From JBPOIC01 sp052034865 (GTDB lineage Bacteria; UBA10199; JADFYH01): a stretch of DNA of 32,310 nucleotides. The stretch spans positions 1-32,310 of the forward strand of contig JBPOIC010000063.1 of NCBI GenBank assembly GCA_052034865.1, read 5' to 3'. A program made the position numbers and the translations under genes. The notes beneath the pieces are model-generated. The model was not told the DNA's origin and searched no databases. It was given only the letters and a program-made list of their open reading frames with translations. Each line of letters begins with the position of its first letter. Position 1 is the stretch's first letter. This document shows positions 7,033-14,800 of the stretch, piece by piece.

Positions 7033-8880
7033 ATGAATCACCTAAATGCCACTCTCACAAACAACATCAATAAATTTTTGGGAAGCAATCCCTTTAACTC
7101 CACCCATGTCATTAATCAGAATGGACACATTACCATCGATGCGCGCTCTGGAAATGATCGGGTCAACGTAACCCAGCGCGGAAACATCCTGACGATTCTT
7201 GTGAATGGACAAGACCAGGTTTCTCTCGATTTGCTGAAAACCAAAAGCATCACCCTCGACGGAGGAATCGGCAACGATCTGATCGCTATCGATAAAAATG
7301 TTACCTATCCCCTTCAACTTAAGGGAGGACTTGGGCAGGACACGATTTTGGCGAACAATCCAGGCCGCAATAGAATCATCAATGACAGCAAAGATAATAT
7401 TCACGCCAAGGGCACGGATTATGTTCAATATGGAAGAAATTTAAATCAGATGATCTCGGGAACCCCCATTCGAAACATAAATGCATCAGTTTCGAATTTA
7501 CCTCCTCCCAATGTCTCGGTCGTTTTGAAGCCCATTCCCACTTCTGTTTCCTCCATTCAGCAAAATACAATCGGGACTGGAGGTGTTACTTCCTCTATCT
7601 CGGGAGTTGCCGCGAATGAAACAGCAACGGTCTGGGGAGATCCTCATTTTGTGGATCCGGATGGAGGAAAGTTTGATGTTCAGGGAGAACCTGGAAAAAC
7701 CTACAACCTATTGAATGATACCGGGATTGCTTTCAACGGACGTTTCGATGCCGTCGGCAATGGAACGACCGTTGTTGGGCAAACAGGGCTGACATTGTCC
7801 GGTTTAAGAGGAAGCTCTCAGATTCAGTTTTCTAAAGAAGGGGCCACGATCAATGGCCAAAAAATGATGCCCGGTTCGATGGAAGCCCTGGCTGATGGAG
7901 GACATGCGCAGCTTTCCCAAGATGGGAAAAGCCTCACTGTGATGACAGGTGAAGGATATACGATCAGTCAAAAACTCATCGGAGAAAGAATCGATACAGA
8001 TGTAAAATCTCCCCGGTCTGGTGTTGCCACTGATAGAAGAATGCCCGGAGGATTGTTAGGTCAAACCTTTGATGCCGATAAGATTGCCCGCAATTCCAGT
8101 GGCAAACAGGGAGAAGGAGCCATCGCTGGCTCTGTGAAAAACTATGAAGTTACGAATGGTATCTTTGGAGGAGTTCCCGGTAGCGTTCAGCAAGGAGTCC
8201 CCCAAAGAATAATGGATGCAGTTCAAACCGCTTTTCAATTCGCAAACTTGACGCCACCCGTCTCTCTTCCAACAACCAATCCTGTTAATGGAGTGCAGGT
8301 GGACTGGAGCCAAGCTCTGGCTTCACTTCCCATCATGCTTCAAAATCTGGGAATCAATTCTGCTGTCTCAAATACAACGACCGATGCACAGACCGGAACC
8401 ACTCTTAATCCGAGCTTAAACAGCACTGACCAAACCCTCGATTTTCTATTGGGTCAGTCTACGCGATCTTCAACGATGCAACAGATTTCCGACTCAAACC
8501 GAAAAAATGACAAGTTGTTAAAAATGTTGATGGCCTGTCTCCAAAGCGGAAATATCGATATGGCGATGCTACTTTTTTCGACTCTCGAAAGCCGGGAGGC
8601 AACCGAATTAACCAAGAGCCTGACCCAACAGTTGGTCAAATTGCAGGAACAGAGACGGGGACTGACGAGTCAGATGACCAGCCAGAACAACACCAACGGA
8701 CAAAACAATCTTTCACAGATTCAGGCCAGTACCCAGGAGGTGAATGACACTCTTCAAATCCTGACTTCTTTTATCAAAGACGTAAATGAACAGAAAAATC
8801 GCACGGCTGAATTTGCAAACAACTTCCTCTCGAATGAACATCAGGCAACCATGAGTATCATTCGAAGCATGAGAGGTTAA
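7033..8880 (+). CDS. GDPH-motif (vWF type D / DUF1521-like) protein with RTX-like repeats, no signal peptide
   Basis: Not a family I can name with certainty. The 615-residue protein has no signal peptide; its N-terminus is rich in Asn, Thr and Ser. Residues about 30-130 form a beta-rich region with RTX-like calcium-binding motifs: 'ARSGNDRVN' (37-45), 'GGIGNDLIA' (77-85) and 'GGLGQDTIL' (98-106). After a Pro/Ser/Thr linker, residues about 198-345 carry 'VWGDPHFVDPDGGKFDVQ' and 'GGLLGQTFD', the hallmarks of a von Willebrand type D or related DUF1521 domain. In mucins and in the rhizobial type III effector NopE1, the G-D-P-H motif self-cleaves between Asp and Pro; here the bond would be D203-P204. 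Residues about 470-615 are predicted long helices without Cys pairs. The start is fixed by AGGAG 7 bases ahead. A sigma-54-like promoter precedes the gene and a strong terminator follows, so it is transcribed alone. Secretion by a specialised system (type I, III or other) is inference. Confidence 0.75.
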   Translation: MNHLNATLTNNINKFLGSNPFNSTHVINQNGHITIDARSGNDRVNVTQRGNILTILVNGQDQVSLDLLKTKSITLDGGIGNDLIAIDKNVTYPLQLKGGLGQDTILANNPGRNRIINDSKDNIHAKGTDYVQYGRNLNQMISGTPIRNINASVSNLPPPNVSVVLKPIPTSVSSIQQNTIGTGGVTSSISGVAANETATVWGDPHFVDPDGGKFDVQGEPGKTYNLLNDTGIAFNGRFDAVGNGTTVVGQTGLTLSGLRGSSQIQFSKEGATINGQKMMPGSMEALADGGHAQLSQDGKSLTVMTGEGYTISQKLIGERIDTDVKSPRSGVATDRRMPGGLLGQTFDADKIARNSSGKQGEGAIAGSVKNYEVTNGIFGGVPGSVQQGVPQRIMDAVQTAFQFANLTPPVSLPTTNPVNGVQVDWSQALASLPIMLQNLGINSAVSNTTTDAQTGTTLNPSLNSTDQTLDFLLGQSTRSSTMQQISDSNRKNDKLLKMLMACLQSGNIDMAMLLFSTLESREATELTKSLTQQLVKLQEQRRGLTSQMTSQNNTNGQNNLSQIQASTQEVNDTLQILTSFIKDVNEQKNRTAEFANNFLSNEHQATMSIIRSMRG

Positions 8881-8939
8881 AATTCTCTGCAAGTTATCCA
8901 ACCTCTTTCGGTTGCCATTTTAAGGACACGTACAAAAAA

Positions 8940-8971
8940 GCCTCTTGGAACCCCGGTTCCAAGAGGCTTTT
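8940..8971 (+). terminator. Rho-independent terminator, probably bidirectional
   Basis: A perfect 13-pair stem (8940-8952 with 8955-8967, GCCTCTTGGAACC on the left arm) followed by TTTT and preceded by a run of A. It ends the GDPH-protein transcript and separates it from rpoZ. Confidence 0.9.
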
Positions 8972-9041
8972 GACTTTTAAAATCCTTCTTGTTAGAGACT
9001 TCCGATCTTTATTGGAACTCTCATTCAGAAGGAGAATCTAT

Positions 9042-9251
9042 ATGGCACGCGTCACTGTAGAAGATTGTCTTGAATTCGTAGATAACCGATTTGGCCTGGT
9101 ACACCTGGCCGCTCGCCGAGTCCGTCAATTGGTAAAGGGCTCTCTAAGATTGGTAGAAAACGACAACAAAGATGTCGTTTGCTCCCTCCGAGAAATCGCC
9201 GCAGGAAAAGTCCGCGTCGATCCCATATCTCTCCCTCAAAAACTGGATTAA
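9042..9251 (+). CDS. rpoZ: RNA polymerase omega subunit
   Basis: Omega helps fold and hold the beta-prime subunit in RNA polymerase. The 69-residue protein MARVTVEDCLEFVDNRFGLV continues with 'LAARRVRQLVKG' (the conserved A-x-R-x-R-Q-L helix) and 'DNKDVVCSLREIAAGKV', matching RpoZ over its whole short length. The frame is open upstream to 8970, but the ATG at 9042 has a strong ribosome binding site (AGAAGGAG, 6 bases before) and starts exactly where the family does. It is not next to gmk or spoT, its usual partners; it stands between two terminator-like hairpins as a single gene. Confidence 0.93.
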   Translation: MARVTVEDCLEFVDNRFGLVHLAARRVRQLVKGSLRLVENDNKDVVCSLREIAAGKVRVDPISLPQKLD

Positions 9252-9332
9252 TTTTCCAGAATAAGGACTGAAATTTACCCCAACTCAGAACATAACCTCA
9301 TCATTTCAATAGCAAGAGAAGCCGCGCCCACA

Positions 9333-9363
9333 ATTCATCCATCAGATGATTTTCTGGATGAAT
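9333..9363. terminator. Hairpin between converging rpoZ and HTH gene
   Basis: A 9-pair stem ATTCATCCA (9333-9341) / TGGATGAAT (9355-9363) with a 13-base loop lies between the converging ends of rpoZ and the minus-strand HTH gene. No strong T run follows on either strand, so terminator function is only plausible. Confidence 0.4.
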
Positions 9364-9373
9364 GCCCATAAAA

Positions 9374-9601
9374 TTATTTGTTTGTGGGAACCGGATCGTT
9401 TGCGTGTGAGGTGAGCCATTTATCAAGAAATTGTTGCCTGATTCTCCACTGCCCTCCCACCTTAAAGGCAGGAAGACTTCGGCTTTTGATCAAACGATAG
9501 ATAGTCATTTCATGAAGATTTAGCCTCTGAGCCACTTCTTTAATGCTCAGAAACTCTTTTCCATTCTGGCTCTCGAAAACGGAATGTGGTTTCTCTATCA
9601 T
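9374..9601 (-). CDS. Excisionase-family helix-turn-helix DNA-binding protein
   Basis: A 75-residue protein with a single HTH_17/excisionase-type winged helix (about residues 16-66): 'FLSIKEVAQRLNLHEMTIYR' then 'LIKSRSLPAFKVGGQWRIR', ending in 'FLDKWL'. This fold, related to MerR and BldC, binds DNA. The ATG at 9601 has an AAGGAG ribosome binding site. No integrase or other phage gene is nearby, so a transcription factor role is more likely than true excision. An inverted repeat at 9617-9633 sits just in front of the gene and could be its own operator. The target genes are unknown; the divergently transcribed M48 protease gene is one candidate. Confidence 0.85.
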   Translation of the reverse strand: MIEKPHSVFESQNGKEFLSIKEVAQRLNLHEMTIYRLIKSRSLPAFKVGGQWRIRQQFLDKWLTSHANDPVPTNK

Positions 9602-9616
9602 AATCCTCTCCTTAGT

Positions 9617-9633
9617 ATCCCTTGATCAGGGAT
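9617..9633. promoter_or_regulatory. Inverted repeat, candidate operator
   Basis: ATCCCT (9617-9622) and AGGGAT (9628-9633) form a perfect 6-base dyad with a 5-base spacer, 15 bases upstream of the HTH gene's start codon and immediately upstream of its ribosome binding site. The position suits autoregulation; binding is inferred. Confidence 0.4.
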
Positions 9634-9853
9634 CACACGAAGTTAAGCATGTGTTGATGACTATAGGGTAAAGCAACTCTTGTACCAGGATATTAAATTC
9701 ATACTCCTCATCACATCCCTTGAATTTCATAGACTTAGAAAATGACCTTTTGCCGATCCCTATTAATAAAACACATCTTTTGTATTTTTTTACTCAGAGG
9801 GTGACAAAATATCGACGATTTAAAACACTCTTGATGAAAGAATTGAGGATTTT

Positions 9854-11101
9854 ATGGAAGGAAATTGGTTTTTCTGGCTCTTTATTGGACTTTTTATCTT
9901 TTGTGAAACCTGGGAAGGAATTCTGATTCAGTTAAACAAATCTTATCTTCTAAAACATGCACATCAAATTCCTGAGGATTTCAGGCAAAAAATTTCACCT
10001 AAGGAATATAAAAAGAGCATTCAATATAACAAAGATCGTCTAAATTTTGGCACCAGCTCGCAGATCCTTGGAATTTTGGCCTTTCTCTTTGTTCTGTTTT
10101 CAGGGGCCTTTCATAAAATGGACACTTGGCTTACTGGCCTTTTCCACTTGAATGGAATCCATCATTCGGTTCTTTACTGTGTAATTATCGGATTCTTCGT
10201 TTTTCTTCTTCAAATCCCAATCTCGCTATATTCTCAATTTATTATTGAACAAAAACATGGGTTTAACAAAATGTCCTTTAAGCTTTTTTTGATAGATTCC
10301 TTAAAAGGACTTCTCTTGAGTGGTTGCCTGGGAATTCCACTTCTTTATCTCGTTTTTTGGCTTTATCAACAATCAGGTGATTATTGGTGGGTCTATGCTT
10401 TAGGGGTGATTTTTGGATTTCAGCTCTTAATGGCCGCTATCTACCCAACGTGGATCGCTCCTATATTCAACAAATTTACTCCTCTTCCTGAGGGAAGCCT
10501 AAAAGATTCAATTCTAACGATTGCCAATAGGGTGAACTTTAGACTGTCTGGGATCTACACTATCGATGGATCCCGACGGTCATCGCACTCAAACGCCTAT
10601 TTTTCTGGAATTGGAAAATTTAGAAAAATCGTGCTGTTCGACACACTTGTTCAACAGATGAATGAAAGACAAATCCTTTCTGTTCTTGCCCATGAAATGG
10701 GTCATAATCAAAAAAGGCATATTCAGAAACAGCTCATTCTTTCATTTATCCTCACAGCACTCAGCTTTTGGATCCTATCAAAATGGATCGAATGGCCCTA
10801 TTTTTACGATGCCTTTCGGGCAGGAGATCCTGCCCCACACAAAGCCCTTGTGCTATTCAGTTTATCATTTGGATATTTCTCATTTTTTATAACCCCACTG
10901 ACTCATTTTCTCTCACGAAAATATGAATATGAAGCAGATCGCTTTTCTGTAGAGACAACTCAGGATTCTGCATCCATGATTTCCGCTCTCATCACCCTCT
11001 CCAATCAGAATTTATCCAACCTCACACCCCACCCTCTTTATAGCTTTTATCACTATACCCACCCAACCACTTTAGAAAGAATTCAGGCACTCAAACAATG
11101 A
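9854..11101 (+). CDS. M48 family membrane metalloprotease, Ste24/CAAX protease-like
   Basis: A zinc protease embedded in the inner membrane. The 415-residue protein has several hydrophobic spans (about 5-18, 70-85, 107-125, 150-170, 180-198, 293-310, 333-350). It carries the Ste24 landmarks 'EQKHGFNKMSFKLF' (about 132-145), 'DGSRRSSHSNAYFSG' (238-252), the zinc motif 'HEMGH' (280-284) and 'EYEADRF' (358-364, with the third zinc ligand Glu). Bacteria lack prenylated a-factor; homologues probably act in membrane protein quality control, so the substrate is unknown. The start has GAGG about 8 bases ahead. The stop overlaps the start of the next gene by four bases (ATGA), so the two are translationally coupled. 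Confidence 0.9.
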   Translation: MEGNWFFWLFIGLFIFCETWEGILIQLNKSYLLKHAHQIPEDFRQKISPKEYKKSIQYNKDRLNFGTSSQILGILAFLFVLFSGAFHKMDTWLTGLFHLNGIHHSVLYCVIIGFFVFLLQIPISLYSQFIIEQKHGFNKMSFKLFLIDSLKGLLLSGCLGIPLLYLVFWLYQQSGDYWWVYALGVIFGFQLLMAAIYPTWIAPIFNKFTPLPEGSLKDSILTIANRVNFRLSGIYTIDGSRRSSHSNAYFSGIGKFRKIVLFDTLVQQMNERQILSVLAHEMGHNQKRHIQKQLILSFILTALSFWILSKWIEWPYFYDAFRAGDPAPHKALVLFSLSFGYFSFFITPLTHFLSRKYEYEADRFSVETTQDSASMISALITLSNQNLSNLTPHPLYSFYHYTHPTTLERIQALKQ

Positions 11102-11586
11102 GCCATTTTTTAAAAAATAGTTTATTCCTTTTAAATAATGAGCTCTTAACGAACATTTCATTACAAATCGATCGAAGTTATTTTCATTGGACAAACACCC
11201 ACCTTGCTCCCTCCACTTCAATCTCAAGCGAAATTGCGAACTCCCTGTTTTTTGCTCCCTTTGTCTTACTCGCGCATGGAACCGAGGCGGATCCAATCCT
11301 GAAATATGGAAACCAGCAGGCCCTTCAGCTTTGGGAAATGAACTGGGAGGAATTCATTAAAACCCCTTCGCGAAAAACTGCGGAAGTGATGGAGCAATCT
11401 CAGCGCCAAAGGTTTTTGGAGGAAGTAAATAAAAAGGGATGTATCGCGAATTACGAAGGGATTCGCATTTCAAATTCAGGAAAACAATTTAGGATCTTTA
11501 ACACCCAGGTTTGGAATTTAGTGGATGAAAATGGGGTTTATTCTGGTCAGGCAGCCTGCTTTGATCGATGGGAATATCTCATCTAA
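11098..11586 (+). CDS. MEKHLA domain-containing protein
   Basis: A 162-residue single-domain protein that matches the MEKHLA family through 'FFAPFVLLAHGTEADPILKY', 'GNQQALQLWEMNWEEF', 'PSRKTAEVMEQSQR' and a 'FDRW' end. MEKHLA is related to PAS domains and is best known from the C-terminus of plant HD-ZIP III factors; stand-alone bacterial versions are of unknown function, perhaps small-molecule or redox sensing. The ATG overlaps the protease stop codon (ATGA at 11098-11101), so expression is tied to the Ste24-like protease. The N-terminal 50 residues are less conserved but include the usual 'SYFHWTNTHL' helix. No terminator is clear before the converging tolC-like gene 19 bases away. Confidence 0.85.
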   Translation: MSHFLKNSLFLLNNELLTNISLQIDRSYFHWTNTHLAPSTSISSEIANSLFFAPFVLLAHGTEADPILKYGNQQALQLWEMNWEEFIKTPSRKTAEVMEQSQRQRFLEEVNKKGCIANYEGIRISNSGKQFRIFNTQVWNLVDENGVYSGQAACFDRWEYLI

Positions 11587-11605
11587 GGTGAAAATCAGGA
11601 GAATT

Positions 11606-13024
11606 TTATTCGTACTGATATCCGATCTTACTCATTAAGGATGCCACCGCCACATTGTAATTAAACACGGCTTCAAAGTAGCGCCCCTTCATTAAAAGGT
11701 AAGATTGAAGGGCCTCGGCATAATCCTGTTTGTTCCCCACACCAACATCGTAATTGGTCTTGGTCAGAAAGATCAGCTGCCTCGCCAAACGCTGGGCCTT
11801 ATCGGCATTTTCAGAATCCTGCAGAGCCTGGCGTACGGTGAGGTAAGCATCCCGAATCTCCAGATCTAGACCCTCCTCGGCCGTGTCCTTGAGGACATTC
11901 ATTTTGTAATATTCCGCTTCTTTTTCTTTAATTTTTCCATACCCTTCTTTTAAGTTCAGATCGCCCGTCAACCGGAGCCCAACGCCCGCGCGGGTGTAAT
12001 TGAAAGGATCATTAAAATCGTTTGTCGTCTCAACATTTCTAATATCGGCCGCAGTACGTCCCAGCTCAAAAAATCCTCCAATTCCCAAATTCGGCAAGAG
12101 CTTTCTTTTTTCCAGACGATATTCGCTCTCTTTGGCTTTCAGACCAATATCGAGCAAACGGCTTTCGGGCCGATATTTTCGGGCTTCATCTAGATAGAAA
12201 TTGAGATCCTTGAGCTGAAACTCGACGGGTTTAAGATGCGCATCCGTCATCTGAAAAGGAAAACCACGATCCATGCCCATCTGAATTCTCAACCCCTCCA
12301 GTGCCAGCTCCTCTTTTTTGGCAACCTCTCCGAAGCGTTTGAGCAAGTCGTAGTGAAAAAGCTTGAGTTTTGTTGTTTCGATGGGATCCGAAAGGGTTTC
12401 GGTAGATTCGCGCTTGGCGATTTCTCCGCCAAGTTTATCGCTAGTATCCTTGAGCATGCCTTTAAGCTCCTGGGCGAAAAGCACCCCATAGTAGAGCTGT
12501 TTAACCTTTAAAACCACTTCGCTGGACTTCTGTTTTTTCTTCTCGACCGAGGCCAAGATTCCTTGCCTGGCCAGGGTTTGAACCATTGAAAGTTTTCCGA
12601 AGGTCGTGACAGGAACTCCAACTCCAACTTTTACTTTATTGATGACCGTCACTTCACCTTCCAGAAAGCTGTCGAGGGCACGGGATGCATCGGTTGGTAC
12701 CGGCCCCATATTGTATTCATAATTGATCACTGGTGTCCCGCGAGGTTGGGCCTGCTTGAGTTTCCATTCTGAGCTTTGGATGTCGTAATTGGCCCCGCGA
12801 ATTTCGCTATTGTTTCTTAAGGCCATCCGCACGCAGTCGCCGAGATCAAAGTTCATTTTTTCTGGCGATGAAGATATGGATGGGTCTGTGAAGTCGGTGT
12901 CGGGGGAAAGATAATCGATGTCCGAAGAAGTTTCGGGTGCAGATTCTGCTTCATGGGATGAAGCTGGAAATCCTGCAAAAAACAGACTGGTGATGAGAAG
13001 GATGAAAATCTTAAAAGGCCTCAA
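11606..13024 (-). CDS. TolC-family outer membrane channel protein
   Basis: A 472-residue outer-membrane efflux protein: signal peptide 'MRPFKIFILLITSLFFAGFP' with an Ala-Ser-Ser region after it, an acidic low-complexity linker to about residue 55, then two OEP repeats of long helices typical of TolC ('LGDCVRMALRNNSEIRGANY', 'EARKYRPESRLLDIGLKAKE', 'LEIRDAYLTVRQALQD', 'NYDVGVGNKQDYAEALQSYL'). TolC proteins form the outer channel of RND, ABC or type I export machines. No inner-membrane pump or adaptor gene lies beside it, so the partner is unknown. The start is an unusual TTG at 13022-13024, supported by an AAGGA ribosome binding site 6 bases ahead and by the signal peptide. It follows the histidine kinase gene by 65 bases on the same strand. 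Confidence 0.88.
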   Translation of the reverse strand: MRPFKIFILLITSLFFAGFPASSHEAESAPETSSDIDYLSPDTDFTDPSISSSPEKMNFDLGDCVRMALRNNSEIRGANYDIQSSEWKLKQAQPRGTPVINYEYNMGPVPTDASRALDSFLEGEVTVINKVKVGVGVPVTTFGKLSMVQTLARQGILASVEKKKQKSSEVVLKVKQLYYGVLFAQELKGMLKDTSDKLGGEIAKRESTETLSDPIETTKLKLFHYDLLKRFGEVAKKEELALEGLRIQMGMDRGFPFQMTDAHLKPVEFQLKDLNFYLDEARKYRPESRLLDIGLKAKESEYRLEKRKLLPNLGIGGFFELGRTAADIRNVETTNDFNDPFNYTRAGVGLRLTGDLNLKEGYGKIKEKEAEYYKMNVLKDTAEEGLDLEIRDAYLTVRQALQDSENADKAQRLARQLIFLTKTNYDVGVGNKQDYAEALQSYLLMKGRYFEAVFNYNVAVASLMSKIGYQYE

Positions 13025-13089
13025 GGAAGTTCCTTAATTTACCTGGGTTAAAAATGAAGCGCTCCCGTAGCATGAGCTCTTCGAATGGG

Positions 13090-14376
13090 TCAATGAGACG
13101 ATGCGTTGGATTCACCTGTTGCAGCTCGCACCTGAATGCGACTCGGGTTGAGAGGAAGAGTGAAATAAAAACGCGAGCCTACTCCTTTTTTGGACTCCAC
13201 CCACATTCGCCCACCGTGCAACTCCACAATTTTCTTAGCAAGTGGAAGACCGAGTCCGGACCCCCCAAACGAGCGATTCACGTCGTTCTCTGCCTGCTGA
13301 AAATCCTCAAAGATACGATACTGATCTTCGTCTTCAATCCCGATACCGTTGTCCTGAACACAAATGCGCAGCATCTCACCACTTTTCTCAGAAGAAATGG
13401 AAATAATTCCCTGCGATGTAAACTTGATGGCATTCGAGATCAGGTCTTTAATCAGGTGCTTTAGCTCAACCTCATCGCCGTAAACTCCAGGGGTCAATTC
13501 CGGCCAGTTGAGATCAAAGGTGCACTGTCTGGATTCAATTTGAGGGCGCATTTCGCGATAAACTTCATCGATCAGATTTTTAAGATCGATTTTTCGAATA
13601 TTAAGATGAACCAGACCGGATTGATATTTGGTGAGATCGAGAATGTGATCCACAATTTCAAGCAAGGCCTCACCTGAATTTTTCATCATCTCCAGATAGC
13701 GCCTATAATCTTCGGGAAGACATTCCTGGGGATCTTCGAGCACCACCCCCGCCAGCCCCAAAATTCCGTGGAGAGGGGTGCGCAACTCATGGGTAATATT
13801 ACTGACAAACTGGGTTTTCAGGCGCGCGACTTCAGTCATTTTTACATTCTGTTCCAGAAGCGTTCCATAAAGATGGCTGTTCTCGATGAAGACTGATCCC
13901 AAATTCATAAGCGTCGTAAAAAGTTCGAGATCTTCTTTGTCGTATGGCGATTTGCGTCGGGGACCGAGGTTGAAAATACCGTGGAATTTGCGTTCGGTAA
14001 TCAGGGGAAAAGCGATTTCACAGCTCCATTCGGAAAAGTAAGCGAGGGTGGAAGGTTTGAGTTCGAGAAGATGGGGATCATCCATGAGATCGCGTTTGGC
14101 AAGAAAATGTCCTTCGCGCCGAAGCCACAAAACGATGGGATGTTGATAAGGGATTGAAACCGAAAGAGGTGCGGGGCCCAGATACCCACGCAGGGTGAAT
14201 TGATTGATCTGTGGATCGAAAAGCAGAATGGAGGCCCCTTCTCCTCCACCGATTTCAATAAGGGTACCCATCAGTGCACGCATGACATCCTGATGGTTGG
14301 ATAACGAAGCAATGCGCCGGCCGTACTTTTGAAAAATTTCTTTCCAGTTATATTTGGACCGGCCCTTAAAAAACAT
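13090..14376 (-). CDS. GAF-domain sensor histidine kinase, cytoplasmic
   Basis: A 428-residue kinase without membrane segments. Residues about 20-170 form a GAF sensory domain. A short coiled linker leads to the HisKA domain with the phosphoacceptor His196 in 'SNITHELRTPLHGILG'. The HATPase_c domain follows with the N box 'DLISNAIKFTSQG' (N315), G1 'DNGIG' (342-346), F box 'IFEDFQQ' and G2 'GGSGLGL' (371-377). All catalytic parts are present. No response regulator gene is adjacent, so it is an orphan kinase; phosphotransfer partner and signal are unknown. The next gene downstream encodes the TolC-like channel. The ATG at 14376 lacks an obvious ribosome binding site, so the exact start is uncertain. 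Confidence 0.92.
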   Translation of the reverse strand: MFFKGRSKYNWKEIFQKYGRRIASLSNHQDVMRALMGTLIEIGGGEGASILLFDPQINQFTLRGYLGPAPLSVSIPYQHPIVLWLRREGHFLAKRDLMDDPHLLELKPSTLAYFSEWSCEIAFPLITERKFHGIFNLGPRRKSPYDKEDLELFTTLMNLGSVFIENSHLYGTLLEQNVKMTEVARLKTQFVSNITHELRTPLHGILGLAGVVLEDPQECLPEDYRRYLEMMKNSGEALLEIVDHILDLTKYQSGLVHLNIRKIDLKNLIDEVYREMRPQIESRQCTFDLNWPELTPGVYGDEVELKHLIKDLISNAIKFTSQGIISISSEKSGEMLRICVQDNGIGIEDEDQYRIFEDFQQAENDVNRSFGGSGLGLPLAKKIVELHGGRMWVESKKGVGSRFYFTLPLNPSRIQVRAATGESNASSH

Positions 14377-14523
14377 GGGCCGATCTTAACTGAAGGTGTG
14401 TGGGCGATCAATGAATCTCTGCCAAAACACTTGTTCTCGCTTCATCGTAAGGTATTAAGGTGAAGACCTTTGATTCTGTCTGTACAGAACATCTCCAATG
14501 TGAGTGAGCAAATCGAACCCGAC

Positions 14524-14552
14524 TTGACAGCCATGGAACCATTGGATACACC
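14524..14552 (+). promoter_or_regulatory. Candidate sigma-70 promoter for tRNA-Gln
   Basis: A perfect TTGACA (14524-14529), then 17 bases, then TACACC (14547-14552), a weak -10. This would give a leader of about 50 bases before the tRNA. Confidence 0.35.
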
Positions 14553-14608
14553 GGCAGCTCTTTTGTGGTGCAGAATTTTCGTATCGATTTTTTCAGAATA
14601 AATGTTTT

Positions 14609-14679
14609 TCGGGGATCGTCCAATGGTAGGACTACGGACTCTGACTCCGTCAATCTTGGTTCGAATCCAGGTCCCCGAG
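14609..14679 (+). tRNA. tRNA-Gln (anticodon CUG)
   Basis: A full cloverleaf can be drawn: acceptor TCGGGGA (14609-14615) / TCCCCGA (14672-14678) with discriminator G at 14679; D stem GTCC/GGAC; anticodon stem ACGGA/TCCGT with loop CTCTGAC, so the anticodon CTG sits at 14641-14643; four-base variable loop; T stem CTTGG/CCAGG with loop TTCGAAT. CCA is not encoded and must be added after transcription. A terminator follows within 10 bases, so it is transcribed alone. Confidence 0.95.
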
Positions 14680-14686
14680 TATTAAT

Positions 14687-14722
14687 AAAAAAGCCCTTCA
14701 GCGAATGCCAAAGGGCTTTTTT
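14687..14722 (+). terminator. Rho-independent terminator after tRNA-Gln, bidirectional
   Basis: AAAAAAGCCCTT (14687-14698) pairs with AAGGGCTTTTTT (14711-14722) around a 12-base loop, with T runs available on both strands. It ends the tRNA transcript and may also stop transcription from the minus-strand genes on its right. Confidence 0.88.
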
Positions 14723-14800
14723 GTTTTGATGATCTGTGAATCTGGTTTTTATACCTGATGAATTTCGGTTTTACTCAAACCATCCTCTGGTAAAAAGTTA

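Noticed and set aside
9720..9926. Plus-strand 68-residue frame overlapping the protease start
   Set aside because: Overlaps the well-supported M48 gene in another frame and has no ribosome binding site.
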